From contig NZ_JAUSUR010000003.1 of the NCBI RefSeq assembly GCF_030814225.1, forward strand, positions 487,756-551,755: a DNA stretch of 64,000 nucleotides, read 5' to 3'. Each line of letters starts with the position of its first letter. Position 1 is the first letter of the stretch. Shown piece by piece: positions 48,816-57,993 of this stretch. Both the position numbers and the translations under genes were made by a program. Under the pieces are notes generated by a model, which did no database searches, was not told where the DNA came from, and was given only the letters and a program-made list of their open reading frames with translations. Origin of the DNA: Breznakia pachnodae (GTDB lineage Bacteria; Bacillota_I; Bacilli_A; Erysipelotrichales; Erysipelotrichaceae).

Positions 48816-48836
48816 GTGGTAATACCTATTCTACAT
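48805..48836 (+). other. Intercistronic hairpin over the cupin stop codon
   Basis: Arms ATGTGGAATAGGT (48805-48817) and ACCTATTCTACAT (48824-48836) pair at 12 of 13 positions with one G-T-type wobble. The left arm includes the stop codon, and no T run follows. It is more likely an mRNA processing or stability element than a terminator; the kinase gene starts at 48860. Confidence 0.65.
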
Positions 48837-48859
48837 AAAAGACAATGGAAAGAAGAAAA

Positions 48860-50341
48860 ATGAATCAATTTTATATTTTAGGAATCGACCAAAGCACCCA
48901 AGGAACGAAAGGTGTTATTGTAAATGAGAATGGTTTAATTGTAGAAAGTGGATATATATCCCATCAACAAATTGTTAATGAAAAAGGATGGATTTCTCAT
49001 AACCCAGAAGAAATCTATCAAAATGTTTTAGAAATATGTAGGCAGATTATTACTGATTCAGGAATAGATACATCAAAGTTACTATGCTTGTCATTGACGA
49101 ATCAAAGAGAGACTACAATTGCTTGGTCAAAACGTAGTGGTCAATCTTTATGCGATGCGATTGTCTGGCAATGTTCCAGAGCTGCAGAAATCTGTAAAAA
49201 ATATGAAGCCTATGAAAATGAGGTTTATAGCAAAACAGGATTAACTCTTTCACCATATTATCCTGCATCAAAAATAGTATGGATGTTGGAAAATGTAGAT
49301 ATTATAAAAAGAGCGAAAGAAAAGAATGATTTGGCTTTTGGAACAATGGATAGTTATTTAATGTATAACCTAACAAATGGTAAGTCTTATAAAACAGATT
49401 ATTCTAATGCTAGTAGGACACAGTTGTTTAATTTGAAAACTTTGAAATGGGACACTGATATATGTAATGTATTTGGTATTCAACAAGCATCTCTACCAGA
49501 AGTATGTGATAGTGATTCAATTTTTGGCTTTACTGATTTGAATGGAATATTAGATAAAGAAATTCCTATTTGCGGAGTTTTAGGAGATTCGCACGCAGCC
49601 TTGTTTGGGCATGGTTGTCATAAAGCAGGAAGTATTAAAGCAACATATGGAACAGGTTCTTCGGTTATGTTAAATACTGGAACTCGTTATATAACAAGCA
49701 AACATGGATTATCTACATCATTAGCCTGGAAAATAAATGGAAAGCCAACGTATGTACTAGAAGGTAATATTAATTATACCGGTGCGGTTATTTCTTGGAT
49801 AAAAGATAATTTAAACTTGATAGAATCAACAGACGAAATTGATTCTGTTGTAAAAAAAGCCAATAAAGATGATACTACATACATTGTTCCTGCTTTTACA
49901 GGTTTGGGGGCACCACATTGGAAGAGTAATGCAAAAGCACTGATTTGTGGTATGAGTAGTCAAACTACGAAAAATGAAATTGTAAAAGCTACATGTGAAA
50001 GTATCGCGTATCAAGTAAATGATATTATTGAATCTATGCGACAAGAGACAAATATTGAAATAAAATCATTATATGTAGATGGTGGAGTATCAAAAAACCA
50101 ATACATTATGCAGTTTCAAAGCGATATATCAGAGGTTGATTTGCATATTCCAAATATTCAAGAGTTATCACTTCTAGGTGTTATTTATCTAGCTGGTATT
50201 TCTTATAATGTATGGGACTATGATAAAGTTAAAAGTTTTATAACATATGATGACCTTACTTATTTATTAGATAAAGATTTAAGAGAAGAAAAATTAAATG
50301 GCTGGAAAGAAGCTATAAGTATGACATTGAAAGGATGTTAG
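48860..50341 (+). CDS. FGGY family carbohydrate kinase
   Basis: A 493-residue sugar kinase. The phosphate-1 motif is ILGIDQSTQGTK, followed by SLTNQRETTIAW (glycerol-kinase-like), and the catalytic region GVLGDSHAALFGHGC and KATYGTGSSVMLNTG. Family members phosphorylate xylulose, glycerol, ribulose and similar compounds; Gln/Ser-Thr in DQST points to the glycerol/pentulose side. The start at 48860 is preferred, with GGAAAG upstream; an ATG at 48845 is possible. Kinase plus the downstream transketolase pair resembles a pentulose-phosphate salvage unit. Confidence 0.85.
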   Translation: MNQFYILGIDQSTQGTKGVIVNENGLIVESGYISHQQIVNEKGWISHNPEEIYQNVLEICRQIITDSGIDTSKLLCLSLTNQRETTIAWSKRSGQSLCDAIVWQCSRAAEICKKYEAYENEVYSKTGLTLSPYYPASKIVWMLENVDIIKRAKEKNDLAFGTMDSYLMYNLTNGKSYKTDYSNASRTQLFNLKTLKWDTDICNVFGIQQASLPEVCDSDSIFGFTDLNGILDKEIPICGVLGDSHAALFGHGCHKAGSIKATYGTGSSVMLNTGTRYITSKHGLSTSLAWKINGKPTYVLEGNINYTGAVISWIKDNLNLIESTDEIDSVVKKANKDDTTYIVPAFTGLGAPHWKSNAKALICGMSSQTTKNEIVKATCESIAYQVNDIIESMRQETNIEIKSLYVDGGVSKNQYIMQFQSDISEVDLHIPNIQELSLLGVIYLAGISYNVWDYDKVKSFITYDDLTYLLDKDLREEKLNGWKEAISMTLKGC

Positions 50342-50344
50342 ATT

Positions 50345-51175
50345 ATGAATGTTGAAAAGAGCAAAGAGTTATTATCACTTGCATCAAGTATCCGTGAGAA
50401 AACAGTGAAAATTGTAATTGATGGGAATGGTGGTCATATAGGTGGTGATTTATCAGAAATTGATATTTTAGTTAGTTTATTTGAGTATATGAAACATGAT
50501 CCAAAAAAACCACAGTGGTCACAGCGAGATTATTTTATTTTAAGTAAAGGACATGCTGCGGAAGCATACTATGCGGTATTACAGCAGTATGGTTATTTAA
50601 CACAAGAAGACCTAGATACATTTGGAAAGTTTGGCAGCAAGCTGGGAGGCCATCCAACCAAGAAGTTACTAGGTGTTGAAGCAAACACCGGATCACTTGG
50701 ACATGGGTTAGGTATAGGCACAGGAATGGCATTAGGTTTGAAAATGAATGGACAAGAGAATCGTGTTTTTGTGCTTACTGGAGATGGTGAATTAGCAGAG
50801 GGAAGTAATTGGGAGGCAGCTATGGCTGCATCAGCATATAAATTATCAAATCTTACTTGGATTATTGATAGAAATCATCTTCAGATTAGTGGGAATACAG
50901 AGGAAGTAATGCCTTTGGAAAACTTAGTAGAAAAAGTTGAATCTTTTGGATTTCATGTCATTGATATAGATGGTCATAATTTTGAACAAATATTTATTGC
51001 GTTAGATACCTGTATCGAAAATAAACCTGTTTGTATAATTGCCAATACAGTGAAAGGAAAAGGGTTATACTGTGCAGAAAATAATGTGGAATGGCATCAT
51101 AAAACTCCATCATTAGAACAGTATGAGCAACTTAAAAAAGATATGAAAGACTTAGTAGAAAGAGGGGATCAATAA
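50345..51175 (+). CDS. Transketolase N-terminal (TPP-binding) subunit
   Basis: A 276-residue subunit carrying the thiamine-diphosphate fold: GHAAEAYYAV, LGGHPTKKLLGVEANTGSLG and the TPP motif GDGELAEGSNWEAAM ... IIDRN. It is paired with a separate C-terminal subunit, as in many anaerobes. It begins 4 bases after the kinase stop. Such split enzymes transfer two-carbon units; here the donor is likely the ketose phosphate made by the kinase. Confidence 0.92.
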   Translation: MNVEKSKELLSLASSIREKTVKIVIDGNGGHIGGDLSEIDILVSLFEYMKHDPKKPQWSQRDYFILSKGHAAEAYYAVLQQYGYLTQEDLDTFGKFGSKLGGHPTKKLLGVEANTGSLGHGLGIGTGMALGLKMNGQENRVFVLTGDGELAEGSNWEAAMAASAYKLSNLTWIIDRNHLQISGNTEEVMPLENLVEKVESFGFHVIDIDGHNFEQIFIALDTCIENKPVCIIANTVKGKGLYCAENNVEWHHKTPSLEQYEQLKKDMKDLVERGDQ

Positions 51176-52110
51176 TGAATAAAGAATCATTAAGGAGTGC
51201 TTTTGCAGATACAATTTTAAAAAAAGCACAGTCTGACAAAGAAATTATAGTTGTATGTTCGGATTCGCGTGGCTCTGGATTAGTTACTGATTTTGCAAAT
51301 GAATTACCCTCACAATTTGTAGAAATAGGAATTGCTGAACAGAATGCAGTTACTGTTTCAGGGGGATTAGCAAGTATAGGTAAGAAAGTCTATACTGTTG
51401 GTCCTGCTAGTTTTTATAGTATGCGTTCTGCTGAGCAAATAAAAGTAGATTTGGCATACTCAAAAAATAACGTAAAAATCATTGGGATTAGTGGTGGAAT
51501 TAGCTATGGAGCACTTGGTTCAACTCATCATTCATTACAGGACTATGCTCTAATGCGTGCAATCCCGGATTTATTAGTTCTATCTCCCTCAGATTCTAAT
51601 CAGATGAAATCACTGGTTGATGAGTTGTTATTAACGACTGTTCCAGCATATGTTAGAATCGGAAGAGAAGCAGTGCCAGTTATTTATCCAGAAGATATTA
51701 AAATTAAAATTGGAAAGGCAATTAAATGGTTTGATGGAAAAGATATAGGAATTATTGCATCCGGGCAAATGGTGCACAGAGCAATAGAAGCGGCAGAACT
51801 ATTGAAAAAGGATAATATTTCTGCAACTGTTTTAGACATGTTTACAATAAAACCATTAGATAAGGAAACAATTATTGAATTGGCAAAATCATGTGGATGT
51901 ATTTTAACCGTTGAAGAGCATTCGATATATGGTGGTCTTGGATCAGCAGTTTCAGAAGTTGTTGTTGAAAACTACCCTGTTCCGATGAAAATAATAGGGT
52001 TCACAGATGATGATATTCCAAATGGATCAGATACAGAAGTATTTGAATCATTTGGAATGGATGCAAATGGAATTGTAATGACAGCAAAAACTTTGATTTC
52101 AAAAAGATAA
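51175..52110 (+). CDS. Transketolase C-terminal (pyrimidine/C-terminal domain) subunit
   Basis: A 311-residue subunit with the transketolase middle and C-terminal domains. EIGIAEQNAVTVSGGLASIG supplies the catalytic Glu that activates TPP. The start overlaps the preceding stop by one base (TAATG), coupling synthesis of both halves. Together they form an active enzyme in the same transcript as the FGGY kinase. Confidence 0.92.
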   Translation: MNKESLRSAFADTILKKAQSDKEIIVVCSDSRGSGLVTDFANELPSQFVEIGIAEQNAVTVSGGLASIGKKVYTVGPASFYSMRSAEQIKVDLAYSKNNVKIIGISGGISYGALGSTHHSLQDYALMRAIPDLLVLSPSDSNQMKSLVDELLLTTVPAYVRIGREAVPVIYPEDIKIKIGKAIKWFDGKDIGIIASGQMVHRAIEAAELLKKDNISATVLDMFTIKPLDKETIIELAKSCGCILTVEEHSIYGGLGSAVSEVVVENYPVPMKIIGFTDDDIPNGSDTEVFESFGMDANGIVMTAKTLISKR

Positions 52111-52254
52111 ATACATAAAAAAATAATATCTAACATGTTTAGTCATAAATTAAATCTAGGTATTGTAAAATGGAAGTGGAAGATATTATATCAATTGCTA
52201 ATTGAATTATAGATAGTACACAAAAATAGAAGAAGTGTAAAGGAGATACAACTT

Positions 52255-52818
52255 ATGACAGAACTTGAGAAACTTGAAGTCGGGATAGAATACTGTTTTT
52301 TTGATGATGAAATATCCAAAAGAAAAGAAGATGCATTGATTAAATGTAGGAAATTTAACTCTATAGATCCAGATAAGTATAGTGAACAACTTAATGCAAT
52401 AAAAGAAATATTAGGTTCAGCTAGTGGTAATGTATATATTCAGCCTAACTTTAACTGTGACTATGGAAAGAATATTCATGTTGGTAAAGATTTTATTGCT
52501 AATTATAATGTAACAATTTTAGATATTGCTCCTGTGGTAATAGGAGATTATTGTATGATTGGACCAAATACATTAATTACAACAGTTGGACACCCAATAT
52601 CTGCAAAAGGAAGACGTGAGAAAAAAGCACAAGGAAAAAAGATAGTAATAGGTGATAATGTTTGGATAGGTGGAAATTGCACAATTCTTCCAGATGTTAG
52701 TATTGGAAATAATGTTGTTGTTGCTGCAGGAGCTGTAGTAACAAAAAGTGTTCCAGATAATTGTATTGTTGGAGGAATACCAGCAAAAATCATAAAGTAC
52801 ATAGAAGACGAATCTTGA
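52255..52818 (+). CDS. Sugar O-acetyltransferase (LacA/Maa/NodL type)
   Basis: A 187-residue left-handed beta-helix acyltransferase. The N-terminal Mac domain (EKLEVGIEYCFFDDEIS) is followed by hexapeptide repeats (IGDYCMIGPNTLI, IGDNVWIGGNCTILPDVSIG, VVAAGAVVTKSVPDN). TVGHPI provides the catalytic His. These enzymes transfer acetyl from acetyl-CoA to galactosides, maltose or glucose, probably to detoxify excess non-metabolisable sugars. It stands 144 bases after the transketolase operon with its own AAGGAG site. Confidence 0.93.
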   Translation: MTELEKLEVGIEYCFFDDEISKRKEDALIKCRKFNSIDPDKYSEQLNAIKEILGSASGNVYIQPNFNCDYGKNIHVGKDFIANYNVTILDIAPVVIGDYCMIGPNTLITTVGHPISAKGRREKKAQGKKIVIGDNVWIGGNCTILPDVSIGNNVVVAAGAVVTKSVPDNCIVGGIPAKIIKYIEDES

Positions 52819-52872
52819 TAACTCATATTTTTTAATAAAAGTGTCTTAAAGAGATTTTATTTAGAAATAAAG

Positions 52873-52930
52873 AACTACAATTCATTTAGCTTATTTGGTA
52901 TTTGGCTAACTGAATTGTAGTTTCTTTTTT
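52873..52930. terminator. Strong bidirectional intrinsic terminator
   Basis: A perfect 12-bp stem AACTACAATTCA (52873-52884) / TGAATTGTAGTT (52911-52922) plus AGC/GCT inside, followed by TTTCTTTTTT. Confidence 0.85.
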
Positions 52931-52949
52931 ATAGTAATTAATTTTTTAT

Positions 52950-53912
52950 TTATGGTAATGGTTTATCACATGCTGTGTATAAGTCATACCATTCTTGTCG
53001 TGTTAATTCAAAATTAAAGGCTTCTAGGGAATCTTTGATATGTGCTGGATTCGTTGTTCCAATAATTGGCATGATATTAGCTGGATGTTTTAATATCCAG
53101 GCAAGAGCGATAGCGTTTTTATTGGTATTATATTTCTCACATAACGTATCCATTACTTTATTTAGTTTTTCATATTCTGGATTATTAATAAATGTACCAT
53201 TTGTACCTTGTGCAACACTATAGGCTTGCAGGCAAATATCATTGTAACGACAATAATCTAAGATGCCAGAAGTAAATGGTGTTCCATGAATATTGTTAGT
53301 ATTAACACTGACTTGTTCATCGATCATTAATGAGTGTGCAATACTAAACTGCATTTGTGAGAATACAATAGGCACAGAACAATACTTCTGAATTAATGCA
53401 GTTTGTACAGGAGTGAAGTTTGACACTCCGAAATATAACACTTTTCCTGTTGCACGTAACGTCTCAAATGCTTCAGCGATTTGCTTAGGGTCATATAGAG
53501 GGTCAGGCTTATGTAATAGTAAAACATCAATGTAATTCGTTTGCAGTCGTTCTAAAGATTCATCAACACATTTAAGTATATAGTCTTTAGAAGCATCGTA
53601 ACATAGTCCTTCAGATGTTGAAACAACACCACATTTTGTTTGTAGAATCATTTTCTTTCTTAGTTCAGGACACTTAGCTATAACTTTTCCAATCAATTCT
53701 TCGGATAAGCCATGCCCATAAATATCAGCAGTATCAATAACATTAATTCCTAAATCTAAAGCTGTTTTAAGTAACAACTCTACTTCTTCGACTGATTTAC
53801 CAACATAGATTTTATTTCCGTTGGCATCTTTTTCTTTTCTCTGGATTCTCATTGTACCTAATGAAATTTGTGAAAATTTCAGACTGGAACCCGGAATTGT
53901 AATATATTTCAT
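52950..53912 (-). CDS. Aldo/keto reductase, YdhF-like
   Basis: A 320-residue reductase with tetrad residues D60 and Y65 (VIDTADIYGHG), K93 (LQTKCGVV) and the His of LLLHKPDP. The C-terminal LKHPANIMPIIGTTNPAHI binds NADPH. Its length matches the YdhF group of AKRs that act on sugar or aromatic carbonyls. AAGGAG precedes its start. It diverges from the PRD-type regulator gene; the two may share a promoter region. Confidence 0.9.
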   Translation of the reverse strand: MKYITIPGSSLKFSQISLGTMRIQRKEKDANGNKIYVGKSVEEVELLLKTALDLGINVIDTADIYGHGLSEELIGKVIAKCPELRKKMILQTKCGVVSTSEGLCYDASKDYILKCVDESLERLQTNYIDVLLLHKPDPLYDPKQIAEAFETLRATGKVLYFGVSNFTPVQTALIQKYCSVPIVFSQMQFSIAHSLMIDEQVSVNTNNIHGTPFTSGILDYCRYNDICLQAYSVAQGTNGTFINNPEYEKLNKVMDTLCEKYNTNKNAIALAWILKHPANIMPIIGTTNPAHIKDSLEAFNFELTRQEWYDLYTACDKPLP

Positions 53913-54145
53913 ATAAATCTCCTTTTCTAACTATAATTTAAACATTTTATAAAAAACGATTAAGGGACAAAATTACCGTTGCTGATATGGTAATTGTAGA
54001 AATGGAAGAAATCTCAGACTGTTCTATAATATGGGTGTATACAAAATATTGGCCAATTGATTTGAAGAGATTTTAAATTATAGTATATAGTTTGTGGAAG
54101 ATAGCGAACAAGTGTAAGATTAATATTGTAAGAGAGGTAACTTGT

Positions 54146-55961
54146 ATGCTAACGAAGAAGGAATTAAAAATTCTAAAGCAATTTAGCAATTGTAATTATG
54201 TGAAAAGTCGAGAATTGGAAGAACTTCTTGATGTAAGTAATAAAACAGCACGTAAGATGATTTCGCAATTAAGTGACAAAATCAAGTTTTATGGAGCTGT
54301 TATTGAATCGAAACCTGGAAAGGGATATATACTTGAAGTTCGTGACGAAGAGCTGTTTAATAAAATTTTTGATGAAAAAGAAATAGTCTTTGTAGATTCT
54401 GAATCAAGATGGGAATATCTGGTTAAATTATTTATTGAATCAGATACATACCTTAAGATCGACGATTTAGCAGAAGATTTGTATGTATCACGTAAAGTGA
54501 TTAGTAATTCAATTAAAACAGCTGAAGAATTTCTAAATATCTATAACCTCTACTTAATAAGAAAACCCCATTATGGAATTCAGTTAACAGGAGAAGAATA
54601 CGATAAAAGAAGATGAAAAGTTAGTTACAATTATTAACTACATATTTATAAAATACAATATAACGATGTCTATGCCAGCGAAAGAATCATTCACAATAAA
54701 TCTTCAATATAGTATTGATCGACTTACTGATGATCATACAATTAACATTAATGATGAGTTAACTCAATTTAAGAATGAAAAATTCTTTAAGGATTCTCTG
54801 TTTATTGCAGGAGAATTATCAAAAATGTTGGAAGATGAATTTGATGTAATATTTCCATATGAAGAAATATATCTGATAGCATTAAATATTACAGATAAAA
54901 AATTCTATGAAGCTAGTACAGGAAATATAGTTATTGATGGAGAAATCACTCGATTAGTAGAAGATATTTTATTAAGTATTAAAAATACATATCGACTGGA
55001 TTTTGAAAATGATTTAGATATATTTACAATGTTGGTTAAACACATGATTCCGTTAAAAATAAGGGTGATAAATGGTGAGGAATTAACGAATCCATTATTA
55101 GAAGATATACAAAATCAATATCCTTTTGCGATGACAATTGCTAAGGGGATCAATCCTATTATTGAAAAATACTTCTTGAAGAGAATAAGTGTTGATGAAT
55201 TATCCTATATCGCAGTTGCTATTCAGTTAGCAATTGAAAAGGGAATGAAGAGGGATCGACGAAAGAAAAATGTATTAATTGTATGTTTTTCAGGGAATAT
55301 TAGTTCACGATTATTTGAATATCGTTTTCAAGAAATGTTTAAAGATAGTATAGGTACATCAAAGATTTGTAATTATACAGATTTGATAAATTATGATTTT
55401 ACAAATATTGATTATGTATTTGCAACAGTTCCAATTGATATTGATTTACCGATTCCGGTTTATCAAGTTACTGATCAGATTTTGTCGCAACAAGTATCTG
55501 AAGAGATACAAACGATGCTAGATTTAAGTAGTAGTCCATTATCAAATAAATTCTCCCCTAATTTATTCTTTACTCATGTTAGAGGGAAAAGCAAGGAAGA
55601 GTTATTGAAGATGATGTGTGACAAGTCAAAATTGGAAAAACATGTACGAGACAATTTCTATGAATTAGTACTCAAACGAGAGTCGATGTTACAGACAACT
55701 TATGGGAACTTAGTAGCATTGCCTCATCCATATGAAACAGCCTCAAAAGAAACATTCGTTTGTGTGGCATTACTGGACGAAGCAATTCTTTGGGGTAAAG
55801 AAAAAGTGAGAGCAGTATTTCTGGTAGCGATATCAGATAATAAAAATGAGGAGTTTGAAGGTTTCTATGATGAATTCTTTGGGTTTGTATTGGACAAGGA
55901 TAACATTACTAGTTTACTGGACAATCAATCATTTGAAAATTTATTACGACTAATAAAATAG
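54146..55961 (+). pseudogene. PRD-containing BglG/MtlR-type regulator, broken by a +1 frameshift
   Basis: A PTS-controlled regulator split into two frames. The first part (54146-54616) holds two HTH domains and ends at an early stop after GEEYDKRR. From 54603 the shifted frame continues with KEDEKLVTIINYIF, PRD1, PRD2 (VKHMIPLKIRVINGEEL), an EIIB-like domain with CFSGNISS and an EIIA-like domain with the His of VALPHPYE. Removing one A from the AAAA run at 54605-54608 restores a continuous 604-residue protein of normal length. It could be a decayed gene, a sequencing error, or a shift-tolerant gene. It lies directly upstream of the EIIC-EIIB-EIIA genes and should control them. In PRD1 both usual His positions read Gln/Asn. 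Confidence 0.85.
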
Positions 55962-55980
55962 TAAAATAAGGAGATAAAGT

Positions 55981-57213
55981 ATGAAAAATAAATTTAAAGA
56001 GAAGCTTGATTCATTCTTAGCGTGGATTGGAGGAGAAGTCCATTTACTCGCTATGCGTGATTCATTGATGTCAATGATTCCATTCTTAGCATTATCTGGG
56101 ATTGCAACATTCTTTGCTTATGTATTATTAGACACTTCATTTGTAACGGATTCGTTGGATCCAACAACGATTGCAAATATTCAATCATTCTTTGTTCGAA
56201 TTGGAAATGGATGTATGAACTTAATGGCAGTAATGCTAGTAGTTATGATTCCATATTTCTTAGGACGTCAAAAGGGATTTAATAATCCAATTATCTTAGG
56301 AGTAACTGGGTTATCAATGTTCATGATTTTCAATCCATTGGATGGAGGAACAGGGTATTTTGGTACACAAGGTGTACTGCTTTCTATGATTATTGGATTA
56401 ACATCTGCTGAATTATTCATGCGTTTAGCAAAAATTGAAAAGTTGAAAATCAATGTTGGAGATAATGTTCCTCAAGCAGTAAAAGATGCATTTAATTCAT
56501 TACTAATCATCTTAATTCTTATTGTGGTGTACGCTTTAGCTGCAACTACATTATCCGTTGCAACAGGTTTAGAAGCAATTGAATTAATTAGTGATGTATT
56601 ACAAAAACCATTAGTTGGTATTGGTGCTACATTACCAGGAGCAATTATATATACAATTATTCAAACATTGCTATTCGCTGTTGGGATCCATCCAGGAGCA
56701 ATTGTTGCACCTATTGAAGCAGTATTTATTACCGCTGGATTAGAAGGTCATATTGTTAACTATACATTTGTTACAACATTTGGACAAATGGGAGGAACAG
56801 GTGCCTGTGCTGGATTAGTAGTTGTATTAATATTCTTAGCGAAAAGAAAAGAGTTTAGAACACTTGGGAAATTAGCCGTTGTATCAGATGCATTTAATAT
56901 TAATGAACCAATAACTTTTGGGGTTCCTATTGCATTTAATCCTATATTAATTGTTCCGTATGTATTAGTACCACTTGTAAATATTGTATTGGCATATTTT
57001 GCAACAGTTGCTGGATTGATTGCGGTTTACTCTAATACCGTAACATGGTCAACTCCAATTTTCTTAAAGAGTATAGTGGGAGCGAATGGAGATATTCGAA
57101 ATGTTATTATGGAACTTGTTTGTCTGGTTATCGATATCTTCATTTGGTGGTTCTTTATGAGAATATATGAAAAACAACTGGATAGCCAAGAAGCAATCGC
57201 TATTGAAAACTAA
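55981..57213 (+). CDS. PTS EIIC, lactose/cellobiose family
   Basis: A 410-residue membrane permease with about ten hydrophobic segments. LLAMRDSLMSMIPFLALSG and NEPITFGVPIAFNP (the conserved NEP-x-x-F-G-x-P motif of cellobiose/lactose EIIC) identify the family. It starts 19 bases after the regulator with AAGGAG. EIIB and EIIA follow as separate genes. Substrate: probably a beta-linked disaccharide or glycoside. Confidence 0.93.
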   Translation: MKNKFKEKLDSFLAWIGGEVHLLAMRDSLMSMIPFLALSGIATFFAYVLLDTSFVTDSLDPTTIANIQSFFVRIGNGCMNLMAVMLVVMIPYFLGRQKGFNNPIILGVTGLSMFMIFNPLDGGTGYFGTQGVLLSMIIGLTSAELFMRLAKIEKLKINVGDNVPQAVKDAFNSLLIILILIVVYALAATTLSVATGLEAIELISDVLQKPLVGIGATLPGAIIYTIIQTLLFAVGIHPGAIVAPIEAVFITAGLEGHIVNYTFVTTFGQMGGTGACAGLVVVLIFLAKRKEFRTLGKLAVVSDAFNINEPITFGVPIAFNPILIVPYVLVPLVNIVLAYFATVAGLIAVYSNTVTWSTPIFLKSIVGANGDIRNVIMELVCLVIDIFIWWFFMRIYEKQLDSQEAIAIEN

Positions 57214-57253
57214 TTAAACTGAACCAATACATTGGAAAGAAAGGTAAATATTT

Positions 57254-57565
57254 ATGATTAATTTTGTTATATGTTGTTCACAAGGTATGTCATCAAGTGC
57301 ATTAATGAAAAAAATGAAAGATTATGTTAGTGAGCAAAATTTAGATATTGATGTTAAAGCATCAACTGTAGATCGTATTTTATCAAATGATGTTGCGTTT
57401 GACATATTAATGTTAGGACCTCAAATTCGTTTTGAAAGAACTAAAATTAAAAATGTGTTCCCTGATAAAATTGTGGAGATTATTCCTATGAAAGCTTATG
57501 GAAGACTTGATGGAGCTGAAGTGATTAAAACCGGATTAAAACTTCTAGAAGATAATGGAAAATAA
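57254..57565 (+). CDS. PTS EIIB, lactose/cellobiose family
   Basis: Phosphocarrier of 103 residues with the P-loop VICCSQGMSSSAL; the phosphorylated residue is most likely C8. It takes phosphate from EIIA and gives it to the sugar bound to EIIC. The EIIA gene overlaps its end by 11 bases, so both are translated together. Confidence 0.93.
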   Translation: MINFVICCSQGMSSSALMKKMKDYVSEQNLDIDVKASTVDRILSNDVAFDILMLGPQIRFERTKIKNVFPDKIVEIIPMKAYGRLDGAEVIKTGLKLLEDNGK

Positions 57566-57884
57566 TTGCACTAATTTTGAAGAACTTACAATGAATCTAA
57601 TTGTCAATGGTGGTGCCGCAAAATCCGGTTATATTGAGGCGATTCGCCTTGCAAAAGGTGGAAACTTTGACGATATTCAAGACTTGTGGAATGAGTCAAA
57701 TCAAGCAGTCGAGATAGCACACAAAACTCATTTTGAAATGCTTAATTCTGGATTGGAAGCTGGAACTGCAATGGAAAAGCTATTGTTAATTCATGCGGAA
57801 GATCAATTAAACAGTGCAGAAATCTTTAAGGTTATCTCGGAAGAAATGGTTGATTTATATAAAATTATTGAAGCTCTCAAATAA
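57555..57884 (+). CDS. PTS EIIA, lactose/cellobiose family
   Basis: A 109-residue helical phosphocarrier. The active-site segment is LLLIHAEDQLNSAE: H80 is the phosphorylation site and D83 matches the metal-binding Asp, but the following His found in most members is Gln. The trimeric helical fold is suggested by long amphipathic helices. It completes the only full PTS (IIC, IIB, IIA) in the window, as the two mannose-family sets lack EIIA. Confidence 0.93.
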   Translation: MENNCTNFEELTMNLIVNGGAAKSGYIEAIRLAKGGNFDDIQDLWNESNQAVEIAHKTHFEMLNSGLEAGTAMEKLLLIHAEDQLNSAEIFKVISEEMVDLYKIIEALK

Positions 57885-57936
57885 TTTACCTAGACATACG
57901 AAGATGTATAGTGTTCATTTAGTGCTAATAATTTCT

Positions 57937-57964
57937 AGTAGGGATAAGTACGCTTATCCCTACT
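57937..57964 (+). terminator. Hairpin after the PTS genes, possible partial terminator
   Basis: A perfect 12-bp stem AGTAGGGATAAG (57937-57948) / CTTATCCCTACT (57953-57964) with a 4-base loop. Only scattered T follow, so termination may be partial and allow read-through into the dehydrogenase cluster 30 bases on. Confidence 0.6.
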
Positions 57965-57993
57965 TTACTTAAAAAGATGAAAGGAACTTATTT

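Noticed and set aside
54603..54616. Programmed ribosomal frameshift in the PRD regulator
   Set aside because: Joining needs a +1 shift; no slippery heptamer, stimulatory structure or known +1 context was seen, so mutation or sequencing error is more likely.
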